Shown in pieces: positions 8,093-17,141 of a DNA stretch of 64,000 bases. The notes under the pieces are model-generated. The model did not search any database. It saw only the letters and a list, made by a program, of their open reading frames with translations, and was not told the DNA's origin. Positions within the stretch are counted from its first letter, which is position 1; each line of letters begins with the position of its first letter. A program made the translations under genes and the position numbers. Location: the NCBI RefSeq assembly GCF_002741015.1, contig NZ_CP016616.1, positions 2,947,501-3,011,500 on the forward strand, read 5' to 3'. This DNA is from Microvirga ossetica (GTDB lineage Bacteria; Pseudomonadota; Alphaproteobacteria; Rhizobiales; Beijerinckiaceae).

Positions 8093-8797
8093 GTGGCGCA
8101 AAATCCACCAAAAAAGAGAACAAGCATGTTTGGGGTCTCCGCTGGAACTGCCCTTTCGTGGGCAAACGATATTCGTATTTGGGCAATGGCTTTCGCGGCC
8201 TTTGCCGGGATTGTTAGCTGGATTGCAAGCTACTATCAGCTCAAGTTTTCTGCTGAAGTCTCCGCTGAGAAAGACAGGGCCTTTAATCAGTATAAGGCGG
8301 AGGCGGAGGAGCGCACCGCTCAGGCTCTCGCTGATGCAGCGGTAGCAAAGGAACGTGCAGCAAGCCTGGAGAAGGAGGCAGCTGAGGCACGTTTAAAGCA
8401 AGAAGAACTTCGGCGTACTCTTGCGTGGCGATCACTATCGGCAAGCACAGTCGAGAAGTTCAGAGCTTCCTTACCAGAGGCTGGTGCAGTGACATTGGCC
8501 TATACCGCTAACGATCCAGAGGCCCTGTCCTTATCATTGCAGTTTGCAGAGGCATTCACTCAGGCTGGCTGGCAAATCTCAATGGAGGCACGTACTTACC
8601 CTGACCGGATTTTCTTTGGTGTTTATGCCCCCTACCGTCTGGGGAGTCCTAACGTTGGTCCCCTTCATTCGGCCCTTTCGGTCGCAGGGATAGGGTTCTC
8701 CACAGAGCCCTTACCTCCACCACCAATGGCGTTTGGAGTCTCCCGAGATAATACGAGAGCACTGCTCTTTATCGGCTCGAAGAAGCCCCCCCTCTGA
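8093..8797 (+). CDS. membrane-anchored coiled-coil protein, unknown function
   Basis: 234 residues from GTG 8093, or 223 from ATG 8126, which has the better purine-rich stretch before it. One membrane segment (about residues 28-50, IRIWAMAFAAFAGIVSWIASYY) is followed by a long charged alanine/glutamate-rich helix (about 55-115) with coiled-coil character, then a globular C-terminal domain (about 120-230). I recognise no named family, although similar membrane/coiled-coil/C-domain proteins are frequent in Rhizobiales islands. It stands alone on the plus strand. Confidence 0.7.
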   Translation: MAQNPPKKRTSMFGVSAGTALSWANDIRIWAMAFAAFAGIVSWIASYYQLKFSAEVSAEKDRAFNQYKAEAEERTAQALADAAVAKERAASLEKEAAEARLKQEELRRTLAWRSLSASTVEKFRASLPEAGAVTLAYTANDPEALSLSLQFAEAFTQAGWQISMEARTYPDRIFFGVYAPYRLGSPNVGPLHSALSVAGIGFSTEPLPPPPMAFGVSRDNTRALLFIGSKKPPL

Positions 8798-8846
8798 ACG
8801 GTGCGGACTGGTTAGTCCGTAACCTGCTTATAAAGGATCACACAAT

Positions 8847-9722
8847 TTAAGATCCCCTCACGGTAATCAGTCGCTCACGGACTGCCGTTTTGTAATCAAC
8901 TTGACCAACACCGGGGATTGTCAGAATGACGGTACTTCCCTGCTTGGTCGCCGTAATGCCGCTACCCAGTTGAGCCTCTAGAATCGCTTCAGGGTCCCTA
9001 TCGGCAATCGTTGACAGGTACTCCTGCACAAGCGGCTGATACCCACGGGTTGACCGTTCAACGCCATGATTGCGCATCGCTGCCTTGAAGTCCTCAGGAC
9101 GATGCTGCTGTGCCCAAGAGATAAACTCGTCAGCATCCTCAATCCCAGCTTGGTGGAAGGTGCTGATGGCCTGTGCCTTGAAGCCCTCGACAACCTTGCC
9201 CAAGCGGGCTTCAGCCTCCTGGGGATGGATACCGAGTTCAGAGGAGACACGGCTCATTGTGTTGGGGTTCACTTCTCCGTCGCTAACCAACTGGCCGAGG
9301 ATTGCGAACTGTGTGGAGGACGTAGAGGCTTGCACGAGGGCGGCAAGATCGGCTTCCACTGCGGCGTCGCTGAGGGCTTCCCCTTGGTCCTCCGGGCTTT
9401 CCTGAGGTGTGTTCTCAGCGAGGATCTGCGACGGACGATCAGGGACTAGGACATAGCGACCGCTTACGTCTTTCTCGATGAGCCCCTGACTCTCAGCGAT
9501 AGCCACAGTGACTTCCATCCCGGCAATCTGGAGGATGTCATTGGGTTGGAGAGTACCCTGACGCGGTGACCCTGTAGGTGTGCGGGCCTGAAGTCCTCTC
9601 GAATGGTCCATGTCGCCGGTATTTAGCGACGAGACGGTATTGATCGTGGCGGCTTCACCTCTGCTATAGGAGACGGCACCCCCCGTTCGTACCGTGATGG
9701 AACGATCTTCAGGGGAGATGCG
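8847..9722 (-). pseudogene. phage-like acidic protein, 3' part of gene split by the IS21 element
   Basis: A minus-strand frame runs from the IS21 target duplication (9722) to the stop at 8847, about 291 residues; an internal ATG at 9611 would give 254. Joined to 14914-14978 with one copy of the 8-bp duplication removed, the frame is continuous and codes 310 residues starting MSYASYQTATDGDQ. The protein is acidic with a helical middle (EAEARLGKVVEGF) and a beta-rich end (TVILTIPGVGQVDYKTAV). Its place at the end of a short phage-like operon suggests a phage structural or accessory protein, but I do not recognise the family. Confidence 0.75.
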
Positions 9723-9871
9723 TGCGTGTTTCGCGTGATCGTGAGCAGCGATTTCGCGGCACCGTGAGCAACGATTTCAGAGGATCGTGAGCACCTTTTC
9801 GGAGGTGCCGGGAGCTTCGGCCGACAACTCAACCGGCTACGGGTGCCTCGTTCAACCCACGAGGAGGCCCG

Positions 9872-11410
9872 ATGCCAACCCAGAGATTGTCGATGCGCCG
9901 GATCCGAGAAGTACTTCGTTTAAGACATGTCCAAGGCCTGACCGAGCGCGTCATCGCGCGCACGCTGGGGATCAGCAATGGCGTCGTTCATGGCTACCTG
10001 CGCCGCGCCCGTCTGGCAGGGCTGAGCTGGCCGCTGCCGGACGGGCTCGATGACGACGCGCTCGAACTCCTGCTGTTTCCGGCACCATCCTCGGCTCAGA
10101 CCGATCGGCGCCCGGTCCCCGACTGGGTTTATGTCGAGAAGGAGCTGCGCCGGCGTGGCGTGACGCGCGTGCTGCTCTGGGAGGAATATCGCGCCGCCCA
10201 TCCCGATGGCTTCGGCTACACCTGGTTCTGCACCACCTACGAGGCCTGGAAGGGGCGCGTTCGCCCAACAATGCGCCAGACCCACAGGGGCGGCGAGAAG
10301 GTGTTTGTCGATTTTGCCGGCGACACCATCGACGTCTTCGATCCGCTGACCGGCCAAGCCCATCCCATGAAGCTGTTCGTCGCCGCCATGGGCGCCTCCA
10401 ACTACACCTATGCCGAGGCCTGCGCGAGCGAGAGCCTGCCGGACTGGATTGCCGTGCACGCCAACCTGTTTGCCTTCCTGGGCGGGGTTCCGAAGTTCGT
10501 GATCTGCGACAACCTCAAGGCGGCGGTGACCAATCCCGACCGCTACGATCCCGGCCTCAACCGCACCTATGCCGAGATGGCCGGCCATTACGGCACCGCC
10601 ATTCTCGCGGCGCGGCCGAGACGCCCGAAGGATAAGGCCAAAGTTGAGGTCGCGGTCCAAATCGCCCAGCGCTGGATCCTGGCCCGGCTGCGCAACCATC
10701 GCTTCTTCGCGCTCGCCGAGCTCAATCGCGCCATTCGCAGCCTGGTCGTCGAACTCAACGCCCGCCAGATGCGCGGCTTCGGCTCCAGCCGGGCCGAACT
10801 CTTTGCCGAGATCGACCGGCCCCGGCTGGGAGCGCTGCCAGACGAGCCCTACGTCTTCGCCCGCTGGAAGCGCTGCCGCGTCGCGCCGGACTACCATGTC
10901 GAGGTCGACGGCCACTGGTACTCCGTGCCCTACCGCCTGATCCGGGAACTCGTCGATGTGCGCCTTGCCGGTGCGACGGTCGAGATCTTCCACAAGGGCC
11001 AGCGGGTCGCCAGCCATGCCCGGGCGCCGAACCGGCGCGGCCACACCACCGTTGCCGAGCATATGCCGAGCGCCCATCGCCGCCACGGCCAGTGGACCCC
11101 ACGAGGCCTGATCGCCGCCGGTGAACGGATTGGGCCCTCCGTCGCGGCTTTCTTCGAGGCGGTGATCGCCGACCGTCCACATCCCGAGCAGGGCTTCCGC
11201 ACCTGCCTCGGCATCCTGTCGCTGGCCAGGAGCTATGGCGACACCCGCGTCGAGGCCGCCTGCCGGCGCGGCCTCCTCATCAAGGCACGCTCCGTCGCCT
11301 CGATCCGGTCGATTCTCAAGAATGGCCTCGACCGCGCCGTCGTTGACGAGACGCCCGACCACGAACCCCTGCGCCACGGCAACATCCGCGGCCAGGGTTA
11401 CTTCCACTGA
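9872..11410 (+). CDS. istA: IS21-family transposase IstA
   Basis: 512 residues. An N-terminal helix-turn-helix (about 5-50, LRLRHVQGLTERVIARTLG) is followed by an integrase core domain (about 125-300) with the DDE triad visible as FVDFAGDT, VICDNLKAAV and PRRPKDKAKVEVAV. A C-terminal beta-barrel-like region follows (YHVEVDGHWYSVPY). It acts with IstB to cut and join the element ends. Length is full, with no frameshift. The downstream istB starts 18 bp later, the usual two-gene operon. Confidence 0.95.
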   Translation: MPTQRLSMRRIREVLRLRHVQGLTERVIARTLGISNGVVHGYLRRARLAGLSWPLPDGLDDDALELLLFPAPSSAQTDRRPVPDWVYVEKELRRRGVTRVLLWEEYRAAHPDGFGYTWFCTTYEAWKGRVRPTMRQTHRGGEKVFVDFAGDTIDVFDPLTGQAHPMKLFVAAMGASNYTYAEACASESLPDWIAVHANLFAFLGGVPKFVICDNLKAAVTNPDRYDPGLNRTYAEMAGHYGTAILAARPRRPKDKAKVEVAVQIAQRWILARLRNHRFFALAELNRAIRSLVVELNARQMRGFGSSRAELFAEIDRPRLGALPDEPYVFARWKRCRVAPDYHVEVDGHWYSVPYRLIRELVDVRLAGATVEIFHKGQRVASHARAPNRRGHTTVAEHMPSAHRRHGQWTPRGLIAAGERIGPSVAAFFEAVIADRPHPEQGFRTCLGILSLARSYGDTRVEAACRRGLLIKARSVASIRSILKNGLDRAVVDETPDHEPLRHGNIRGQGYFH

Positions 11411-11428
11411 ACCCAGGAGACCCAACCG

Positions 11429-12066
11429 ATGCTGACCCATCCCACCCATGAGCGCCTGATCGCGCTTGGCCTGACCGGCATGGCCAAAGCCTTCGAGGAG
11501 CAGCGACGATTGCCCGATCTCGACGCTCTGTCCTTTGAGGAGCGCATCGGGCTGTTGGTCGACCGCGAAGCGGCCGAGCGCGACACCAAGCGTCTCACCG
11601 CGCGGCTCAAGTTCGCGGCGCTGCGCCAGAACGCCTGCGTCGAGGACGTCGATTGGCGAACCCCGCGCGGCATCGATCGCGCGGTCTTTGCCCGGCTGGT
11701 TGTTGGCGACTGGATCGACCGGCATGAGAATGTGCTGATTACAGGGGCGGCCGGCCTCGGCAAGAGCTGGATCGCCTGCGCGCTCGGCCACAAGGCCTGC
11801 CGGGATAACCGCTCGGTGCTCTACCACCGCGTGCCGCGCCTGTTCGAGGCATTGGCGCTCGCGCGCGGCGACGGGCGCTATGGCCGCCTGCTCAAGGCCC
11901 TCGGTCGCGTACAGGTGCTGATCCTCGATGATTGGGGCTTGTCAGTGCTCACCGGGTCCGAGCGGCGCGATCTCCTGGAAATCCTCGACGATCGTCACGG
12001 CCGCTCATCGACCATCGTCACGAGCCAGGTTCCCGTGGACGCATGGCATGACCTGATTGGGGACCC
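11429..12066 (+). pseudogene. istB: IstB ATPase, 5' part, interrupted
   Basis: The frame gives the AAA+ helper ATPase IstB up to DLIGDP: Walker A GAAGLGKSW near residue 110, Walker B VLILDDWGL near residue 170, and TSQVPVDAWHDLIGDP. The conserved ending ([17 protein letters not shown]) is missing here and is found 2.6 kb away at 14693-14816. Joining 12066 to 14693 gives a continuous 253-residue IstB. The frame as it stands reads seven foreign residues and stops at 12094. IstB supplies the ATP-dependent target step of IS21 transposition, so the element may now be immobile. Confidence 0.92.
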
Positions 12067-12101
12067 GAACATTCCAGAATGCCTCGATCCTTGACCGGCT
12101 C

Positions 12102-12578
12102 GTGTCTCATGTGACGGTCATCGATCCCCGACACGCGCTGAGCGGACAGCAGTTCGACCTCGTGTCCATGCACTCCCCGCGCGGAGCCTCGTTTGTCGTC
12201 ATTGCCCTGCCCGATGGCCGTCGGCGCTCCATTCGCCGCTCCATCACCGATCTGGCCGCGGCCAGCCACGGCGAGCATCCAGGGACGGCGGACGAGACCC
12301 TGCGGGTCAGCATTCGCACCCTGCTCCCACTGGCGCAGCATTTGGCCACCATGATCACCGCGTCCGAACCGAAGGTGATCCACGATGGCCCAACGCTGTC
12401 CCTTGAACCGGGAGCCCGCTTCTCCGACCAGGCTGCACCTGCACCGCTCTCGGCACCAACCGATCCGGCCGTGGCCGAACCTCCCGGCCGAGACGCAAAC
12501 GCAGATGGCTCAGCTTCTGGCCGAGCTTGTGCGACGGATGCACCCGATGCCGCCGATCAGGGAGAAGACCGATGCTGA
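12102..12578 (+). CDS. DUF5372-like companion protein of the serine recombinase
   Basis: From GTG 12102 the frame gives 158 residues beginning VSHVTVIDPRHALSGQQF, then SPRGASFVVIALPDGRRRSI; this pattern (VxxPxHPLxGQxF, then xDGRxRS) fits DUF5372, small proteins linked to recombinase genes. The conserved part covers about the first 95 residues. The remainder overlaps the next gene in another frame and has low-complexity composition, so the true end may be right but the tail is not conserved-looking. Function unknown; the context suggests a role in recombination or its control. Confidence 0.65.
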   Translation: MSHVTVIDPRHALSGQQFDLVSMHSPRGASFVVIALPDGRRRSIRRSITDLAAASHGEHPGTADETLRVSIRTLLPLAQHLATMITASEPKVIHDGPTLSLEPGARFSDQAAPAPLSAPTDPAVAEPPGRDANADGSASGRACATDAPDAADQGEDRC

Positions 12579-12597
12579 GCGTCACGAACCCTTCTGA
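12385..12597 (+). CDS. small companion protein of the serine recombinase
   Basis: A 70-residue frame with the stretch LPAETQTQMAQLLAELVRRM near the middle, a pattern (LPxETxxxxxxxLAxLxRR) that I have seen in short frames just before this type of large serine recombinase. It overlaps the previous gene in another frame and the start of the recombinase by 26 bp, which suggests translational coupling. Function unknown. Confidence 0.55.
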   Translation: MAQRCPLNREPASPTRLHLHRSRHQPIRPWPNLPAETQTQMAQLLAELVRRMHPMPPIREKTDAERHEPF

Positions 12598-14677
12598 CGA
12601 GCGGCTGACCTCGGCCCGCCGCGCCAAGCTGGCCTATATCTACGTGCGCCAGTCCACGGTGACCCAGATCAAGCATCACCAGGAGAGCACCGAGCTGCAG
12701 TACCGCCTGGTCGATCGCGCCGAGGATCTCGGCTGGCCGCGCGAGCGGATCCAGGTCATCGACGAGGATCTGGGCAAATCCGGCGCCGGCACGACCGACC
12801 GCCAGGGCTTCCAGAAGCTGATTTCCGAGATCAGTCTCGGCCATGCCGGCCTGGTCATGAGCCTCGACGCCTCACGGCTGGCGCGCAACAACCGCGACTG
12901 GCATCAGCTGCTGGAATTGTGCTCGCTGTTCGGGGTTCTTCTTGCCGATGGCGAGCGTCTGTTCGATCCGTGTGCGTATCATGATCGCCTGCTGCTCGGC
13001 CTGTCCGGCATCATGAGTGAAGCGGAACTGCACCAGATCAGACTGCGCCTGCATCAGGGCGAACGGCAGAAGGCGGCTCGCGGCGAACTGCGCCTGCCGG
13101 TCCCGGCCGGTCTGGTCCATGACCGCTCCGGGGCCGTGACGCTCAACCCGGATGAGGAGGTCCAAGCCCGTGTGGCTCTGGTCTTCGCCAAATTCCGCGA
13201 ACTGCACAGCGCCCATGCGGTCAGGCGCTATCTTCGGGCGAATGGGCTGCCGCTGCCGGTGCGTCCGCTGAGGGGGCCCTCACCGCACGACGTGGTCTGG
13301 CGCGAGGCGACCAGCGCCCGCGTCCGCAGCATTCTTCAAAATCCCGCCCTCGCCGGCGCGTATGTGTATGGTCGGCGGCGACAGGCTCCCGGTCAGGCGC
13401 GGGCAGGATCGTGCCGCCCCAGCACGATCAAGGTTCCCGTTGCCGAATGGGAGGTCTGCCTGCAGGAATCTCATCCGGGCTACATCAGCTGGGAGGAGTT
13501 CATGGCCAACCAGCGGCGTCTGGCCGATAACGTCAACCGCTACGACGCTGATCATGTCGGCGTCCCGCGCAAAGGTGCAGCGCTGCTGCAGGGCATTGCC
13601 ATGTGCGGCCGCTGCGGCCGCCGCATGAGTCTGCGTTACACGGGCCCGCAGGGCGATTATCCGGTTTATTGCTGCCGGGCCGACCGGGATCAGACCGGGG
13701 CGCCTCTCTGTCAGGAGGTGCGGGCTCTGGCAGTGGATGCCCGCGTCGAGGCGATCCTGCTGGAAGCGCTGAAGCCCGACCAGATCGCCATTGCGCTGGC
13801 CGCCCTTGGGCAGTTGGACCGGGAGGCGCGGCAGCTCGAGCGGCAGTGGGGGCTGCGGCGCGAGCGCGCCCGGTATGAGGCGGAGCGAGCCCAGCGCCAG
13901 TACGATGCGGTCGAGCCCGAGAACCGGCTGGTGGCCCGTTCTCTGGAACGGGCTTGGGAGGAGAAGCTGCGTGCGGTCGAGGCGGTCGACCAGGAGCACG
14001 ATCGCTGGCGGCGTGAACAGCCTCTGGTCTTGAGCGCTGATGATCGTGCAACGCTGCAGGCTCTGGGCCAGAATCTGCCGCAGGTGTGGCATGCGGTGAC
14101 AACCACGGCGGCGGACCGCAAACGCATCCTGCGCTTCGTTATTCGCGAGGTGATCCTGGATCAGAAGAGGATCACAGGGCATGTCTGGCTCAAGATCCTG
14201 TGGCAGACCGGGGCAACGAGCGAGCATGCCGTGCAACGGCGGGTTCACACCTATAAGGACTATGCCGATCTCGATCGTTTGCGGCAGCAGATCACGGAGC
14301 TGAATGCGGCCGGCAAGATGGACAAGGAGATCGCGCAGATCCTGAATCAAGAGGGCTTCACCACCGCCCGTGGTTGTCGCTTCCGAGGTGAGAATGTCTG
14401 GCTGCTGCGGGACCGTTGGGGCATTGCGACCGTGAAGATCAACGGTGTTGCAGCCAATCCGATGCGCTGGTCGGACGGAAGCTATTCGGTTCAGGGAGTG
14501 GCTTCGCTGTTGGGCGTGACGCCGCAGGTCATCTTCGATTATCTGGCCCGTGGCTTCCTCGTGGGGCGGCAACTGGTCAAAGGACAGCCTTGGCAAATCG
14601 ATCCGACGGACGATCAGATCCGGTATCTGCAGAATCGTTTACAACGCATCAGACGATCAAAAAAGGTGGCATCATGA
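12572..14677 (+). CDS. large serine recombinase
   Basis: 701 residues from ATG 12572, which has ggagaag nine bases upstream. The N-terminal resolvase domain (about 15-165) carries the catalytic serine in [11 protein letters not shown] and the [12 protein letters not shown] motif. A recombinase domain follows (about 180-290), then a zinc ribbon (CGRCGRRM ... YCC ... C, near 345-390), a coiled-coil stretch (about 425-490) and a C-terminal domain ending in basic residues. This is the layout of large serine recombinases that move or integrate elements without long duplications. All catalytic motifs look intact, so this element may still be active. Confidence 0.95.
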   Translation: MLSVTNPSDERLTSARRAKLAYIYVRQSTVTQIKHHQESTELQYRLVDRAEDLGWPRERIQVIDEDLGKSGAGTTDRQGFQKLISEISLGHAGLVMSLDASRLARNNRDWHQLLELCSLFGVLLADGERLFDPCAYHDRLLLGLSGIMSEAELHQIRLRLHQGERQKAARGELRLPVPAGLVHDRSGAVTLNPDEEVQARVALVFAKFRELHSAHAVRRYLRANGLPLPVRPLRGPSPHDVVWREATSARVRSILQNPALAGAYVYGRRRQAPGQARAGSCRPSTIKVPVAEWEVCLQESHPGYISWEEFMANQRRLADNVNRYDADHVGVPRKGAALLQGIAMCGRCGRRMSLRYTGPQGDYPVYCCRADRDQTGAPLCQEVRALAVDARVEAILLEALKPDQIAIALAALGQLDREARQLERQWGLRRERARYEAERAQRQYDAVEPENRLVARSLERAWEEKLRAVEAVDQEHDRWRREQPLVLSADDRATLQALGQNLPQVWHAVTTTAADRKRILRFVIREVILDQKRITGHVWLKILWQTGATSEHAVQRRVHTYKDYADLDRLRQQITELNAAGKMDKEIAQILNQEGFTTARGCRFRGENVWLLRDRWGIATVKINGVAANPMRWSDGSYSVQGVASLLGVTPQVIFDYLARGFLVGRQLVKGQPWQIDPTDDQIRYLQNRLQRIRRSKKVAS

Positions 14678-14692
14678 GATCTTCGCGTTTCC

Positions 14693-14816
14693 CACTCTTG
14701 GAGACGCAATCTTGGATCGTCTTGTTCACAATGCCCACCGCCTTCAACTCGCCGGAGAAAGCATGAGAAAGCAGAACGCCAGAGCCCGCCCTCTTGACGG
14801 CGACCAAATCTCCTGA
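14693..14816 (+). pseudogene. istB: IstB, 3' fragment
   Basis: After the first C (completing the proline codon) the frame reads [27 protein letters not shown] and a short tail to TGA at 14814-14816. This is the conserved C-terminus of IstB missing from 11429-12066. It cannot be translated alone as a useful protein. Confidence 0.92.
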
Positions 14817-14913
14817 CTCCATCACCCCATCGGTCGACGCGACCGCTCATGATCGCGTGAAATGCCTGCTCACGATCCCACGAAATGAGCGCTCACGATC
14901 CGCGAGATGCGCA

Positions 14914-14978
14914 GAGATGCGGTTAGACGTGTCTGGTTGATCGCCATCAGTGGCGGTTTGATAACTAGCGTAGCTCAT
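14914..14978 (-). pseudogene. phage-like acidic protein, 5' part of gene split by the IS21 element
   Basis: ATG at 14978-14976 overlaps the stop of the upstream gene as ATGA, the mark of translational coupling. The 65 bases code the first 21 residues plus two bases and run into the IS21 target duplication (14914-14921). The frame continues at 9714 when the element is removed, giving 310 residues in total. Confidence 0.75.
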
Positions 14979-15358
14979 GGTTCGATACTCTTGGAAAGGC
15001 GGAAGTTTATCCGCTCGGAAAGGGATTGCCGGTCATGCTCAGTACGGGCTGCTAGGTGTCGCTTACGGCAGCCGATGAAGTGACCCCATTGCTTGTTGGA
15101 GAGCCACACGGAGCGTCCTCCTTTTGCCTCTGGGTCTTCAAGGATGGCGTTCTTGAGACACCACCGGAGGAAGCGAGGGTCACGCTCTGAGAGCCCTATG
15201 GGCCACTCTAGGAGGTCCTGACAATCAGCTTCGAAGTTATCAGCATCATGCCCGTACTGATCGAGGTAGTGATGGAGCAGTCGGGTAACCCTCCGTCGCT
15301 TGGGTTCGCTGTCGTCAGCCCTGCTGCGAGGCACAGAGGGGGGCAGAAGGTCAGCCAT
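14975..15358 (-). CDS. phage-like protein of unknown function
   Basis: A 127-residue soluble protein rich in Arg, Asp and Trp (HHYLDQYGHDADNF, KNAILEDPEAKGGRSVWLSNKQWGHF). It is the second gene of a minus-strand operon: its start overlaps the end of the HNH-like gene by 8 bp and its stop overlaps the next start as ATGA. No known domain is recognised. The tight overlaps and small size are typical of phage operons. Confidence 0.65.
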   Translation of the reverse strand: MADLLPPSVPRSRADDSEPKRRRVTRLLHHYLDQYGHDADNFEADCQDLLEWPIGLSERDPRFLRWCLKNAILEDPEAKGGRSVWLSNKQWGHFIGCRKRHLAARTEHDRQSLSERINFRLSKSIEP

Positions 15359-15761
15359 TGACCGACCCCATAGGGATACGGAGGCCGGACCCTAGGGGCT
15401 TCGCCAGAGGCTTGCTCTTAGGCTTCTGCTTAGAGGACTTACCTTGAACGTGGAGGTTCGTGGTTCTCAAATTGAGGTGGTCCTTATCAAGGTACGTGAC
15501 GTTGCCCTTGAGGCTGTCCCCGAGGATCAAACGAGAGACCTGCACAAGGTTCTCGTGCTTTCCCTTAAGGCGGACATACGACTTGCCCTTCCCGTTGGAG
15601 TTCAAGAACCAACTGCAAAGCCCGTGCTTGGCAACAATGGCTTTATAGTCTTCTTCGAATAGCCAGCAGATGCGGGAGGCGTTGTTCAAGATCACACCCA
15701 CTACAGTGCGTCCATCAGGATCGAGGCGTCGGATAGTCTCGTGGTAACTGCGGTAGTTCAT
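15351..15761 (-). CDS. HNH-endonuclease-like phage protein, probably degenerate
   Basis: A 136-residue protein. The end of its core, VSRLILGDSLKG then VTYLDKDHLNLRTTNLHV, follows the HNH/AP2 homing endonuclease pattern (xxHxDGNxxNNRxxNL). The position of the first, metal-binding histidine holds a tyrosine (VTYLD), so cleavage activity is doubtful and a DNA-binding role is possible. First gene of the operon running to the split gene. Start ATG 15761 has gagctttcca upstream, a weak site. Confidence 0.65.
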   Translation of the reverse strand: MNYRSYHETIRRLDPDGRTVVGVILNNASRICWLFEEDYKAIVAKHGLCSWFLNSNGKGKSYVRLKGKHENLVQVSRLILGDSLKGNVTYLDKDHLNLRTTNLHVQGKSSKQKPKSKPLAKPLGSGLRIPMGSVNG

Positions 15762-15807
15762 TGGAAAGCTCTATTTATGTAAGAAAAAGGGAATGAAACG
15801 TCCCACC

Positions 15808-16200
15808 TCAGACCCGTGCATGATCATCTGCGAACGCATCAGGGAGGCTCATTTCTGTCTGGATAGGGAATGCATCAGGCGAGCCCACAAACGGCGTTTG
15901 TGAAGCCACCGCGACAGTTGCAGAGGCATCCTGAGGGGAAAGCGGACGGTATGTTTCGAATGTCAGACCACGGTCATCACGTTCGATCACAGTGAGCTTG
16001 GCTGCCTTGCCTACGGTGGACACCATTGAGACCACCTGAGAGCCCTCATGGCTCATGGCAATGACCGTCTCAGGAGGAATCCCCTCACGGTAAAGAATAC
16101 GGGCAGCATCGAATAACGGGGTCCGGCTTTCGCAGATCACACGACCATCAATAGACGCGCTGAAGCGACCGCGACCGAGGGGACGCAGAGTAAGGAACAT
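15808..16200 (-). CDS. island protein of unknown function
   Basis: 130 residues without membrane segment. The first 60 residues (LRPLGRGRFSASIDGRVICESRTPLFDAARILYREG) look like a small alpha/beta domain that is found in short Rhizobiales proteins; the rest is a Ser/Thr/Asp-rich tail. It lies 46 bp upstream of the HNH-like gene on the same strand and may head that operon. Divergent from the serine recombinase at 16473. Confidence 0.6.
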   Translation of the reverse strand: MFLTLRPLGRGRFSASIDGRVICESRTPLFDAARILYREGIPPETVIAMSHEGSQVVSMVSTVGKAAKLTVIERDDRGLTFETYRPLSPQDASATVAVASQTPFVGSPDAFPIQTEMSLPDAFADDHARV

Positions 16201-16472
16201 CGAGGTTCTTTCTGTTGGCTTGGATGATTAGGTTGGAGGAGACCACCACCCACTTCCCCATCGTCGAAAGCGAAAACATCCACTTACGTTGATGGTTGGT
16301 TGCGAGGGATATGAGCCAATGGCGTGGGTGGTGGTCCGGTATCCGTCTGTTGGTGAGCTACCTACTCGCACAGACGAGATGAAATGTGTCATTACCGATC
16401 TACGTTCGTTGATCAGTGTTGACAAATGTCATGGGAACGATCACCTTGGGCTCAATCCCTGAGGAGAGCCTG

Positions 16473-17141
16473 ATGACCGCGTATGTGGCCTACTGCCGTG
16501 TTTCGACCGAGAAGCAAGGAAAGTCGGGCTTGGGCCTTGAGGCTCAACAAGCAGCGATCCAAGGGTTCCTGAGGCCAGGAGATGAACTCATCCAGCCTCC
16601 CTATGTGGAGGTGGAGTCTGGCAAGCGGAGTGATCGACCAAAGCTCCTAGAGGCTATCGAGAGATGCAGGAAGACAGGAGCAACCCTCCTGATCGCTAAA
16701 CTCGATAGGCTCTCCCGCGATGCTCACTTCCTCCTGGGTCTTCAGAAGGCTGGTGTTCGCTTCGTTGCTGCTGACATGCCTTCAGCGAACGAATTGATGG
16801 TCGGTATGATGGCACTGTTTGCTCAGGAGGAGCGTAGGCTGATCTCTGAGAGGACCAAAGCAGCCCTGAAGGCAGCTAAGGCCAGAGGTCAGAAGCTCGG
16901 AGGAGATCGAGGGTATCGACCATCCTCCCCACCGGATCACACCAAGGCCACTGAGGTCAGGACTCTGAAGGCTGACCACGCAGCCCACGCCATCCTCCCT
17001 GTCATCAGGAGGGTCCAGCAAGAGGTGGGAAGCCTCAACGCAACAGCGATCAGGTTGAATGAGATGGGTCACGCCACTCCGAGAGGTGGAGCGTGGACAG
17101 CAACAGCAGTGAAGAGGGCTCTCGCAAGGACCGAGGGCTGA
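16473..17141 (+). CDS. small serine recombinase (resolvase/invertase type)
   Basis: 222 residues from ATG 16473, preceded by gaggagagcc. The resolvase domain (about 1-150) shows the catalytic serine S11 in YCRVSTEKQG, the LDRLSRDAHFLL motif and EERRLISERTKAAL on the long E helix. The C-terminal part (about 170-222) resembles the helix-turn-helix DNA-binding tail (LNEMGHATPRGGAWTATAVKRAL). Such proteins invert, resolve or integrate DNA. A TTGACA hexamer at 16419-16424 may be its -35 element. Confidence 0.9.
   Translation: MTAYVAYCRVSTEKQGKSGLGLEAQQAAIQGFLRPGDELIQPPYVEVESGKRSDRPKLLEAIERCRKTGATLLIAKLDRLSRDAHFLLGLQKAGVRFVAADMPSANELMVGMMALFAQEERRLISERTKAALKAAKARGQKLGGDRGYRPSSPPDHTKATEVRTLKADHAAHAILPVIRRVQQEVGSLNATAIRLNEMGHATPRGGAWTATAVKRALARTEG

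Larger units (their letters stand above)
12067..14692. mobile_element. large-serine-recombinase element inserted in istB
   Basis: The 2626-bp insert splits istB inside the proline codon of a conserved GDPT stretch. The dinucleotide CC occurs at 12065-12066 and 14691-14692, and removing the insert at that core restores the istB frame exactly. A 2-bp core with no longer duplication is what serine recombinases leave. The insert contains three genes in one direction: a DUF5372-like protein, a small protein and the recombinase, an arrangement I have seen repeatedly in Alphaproteobacteria. Confidence 0.85.
9723..14913. mobile_element. IS21-family element carrying a nested serine-recombinase element
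   Basis: The 5191-bp element starts TGCGTGTTTCGCG and ends with the complement of TGCGCATCTCGCG; both ends then carry repeats of GATCGTGAGC, the multiple terminal repeats typical of IS21. It is flanked by an 8-bp duplication GAGATGCG (9715-9722 and 14914-14921), the usual length for IS21. It carries istA and an interrupted istB. Without the nested insert (12067-14692) it would be about 2.57 kb, the normal size for this family. Confidence 0.9.

Noticed and set aside
9920..11827. Long minus-strand frame opposite istA
   Set aside because: It is the complement of a complete IstA with visible DDE motifs; no motif on the minus strand.
16228..16425. Minus-strand 65-codon frame between divergent genes
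   Set aside because: No ribosome site, odd composition and overlap with the recombinase promoter region.
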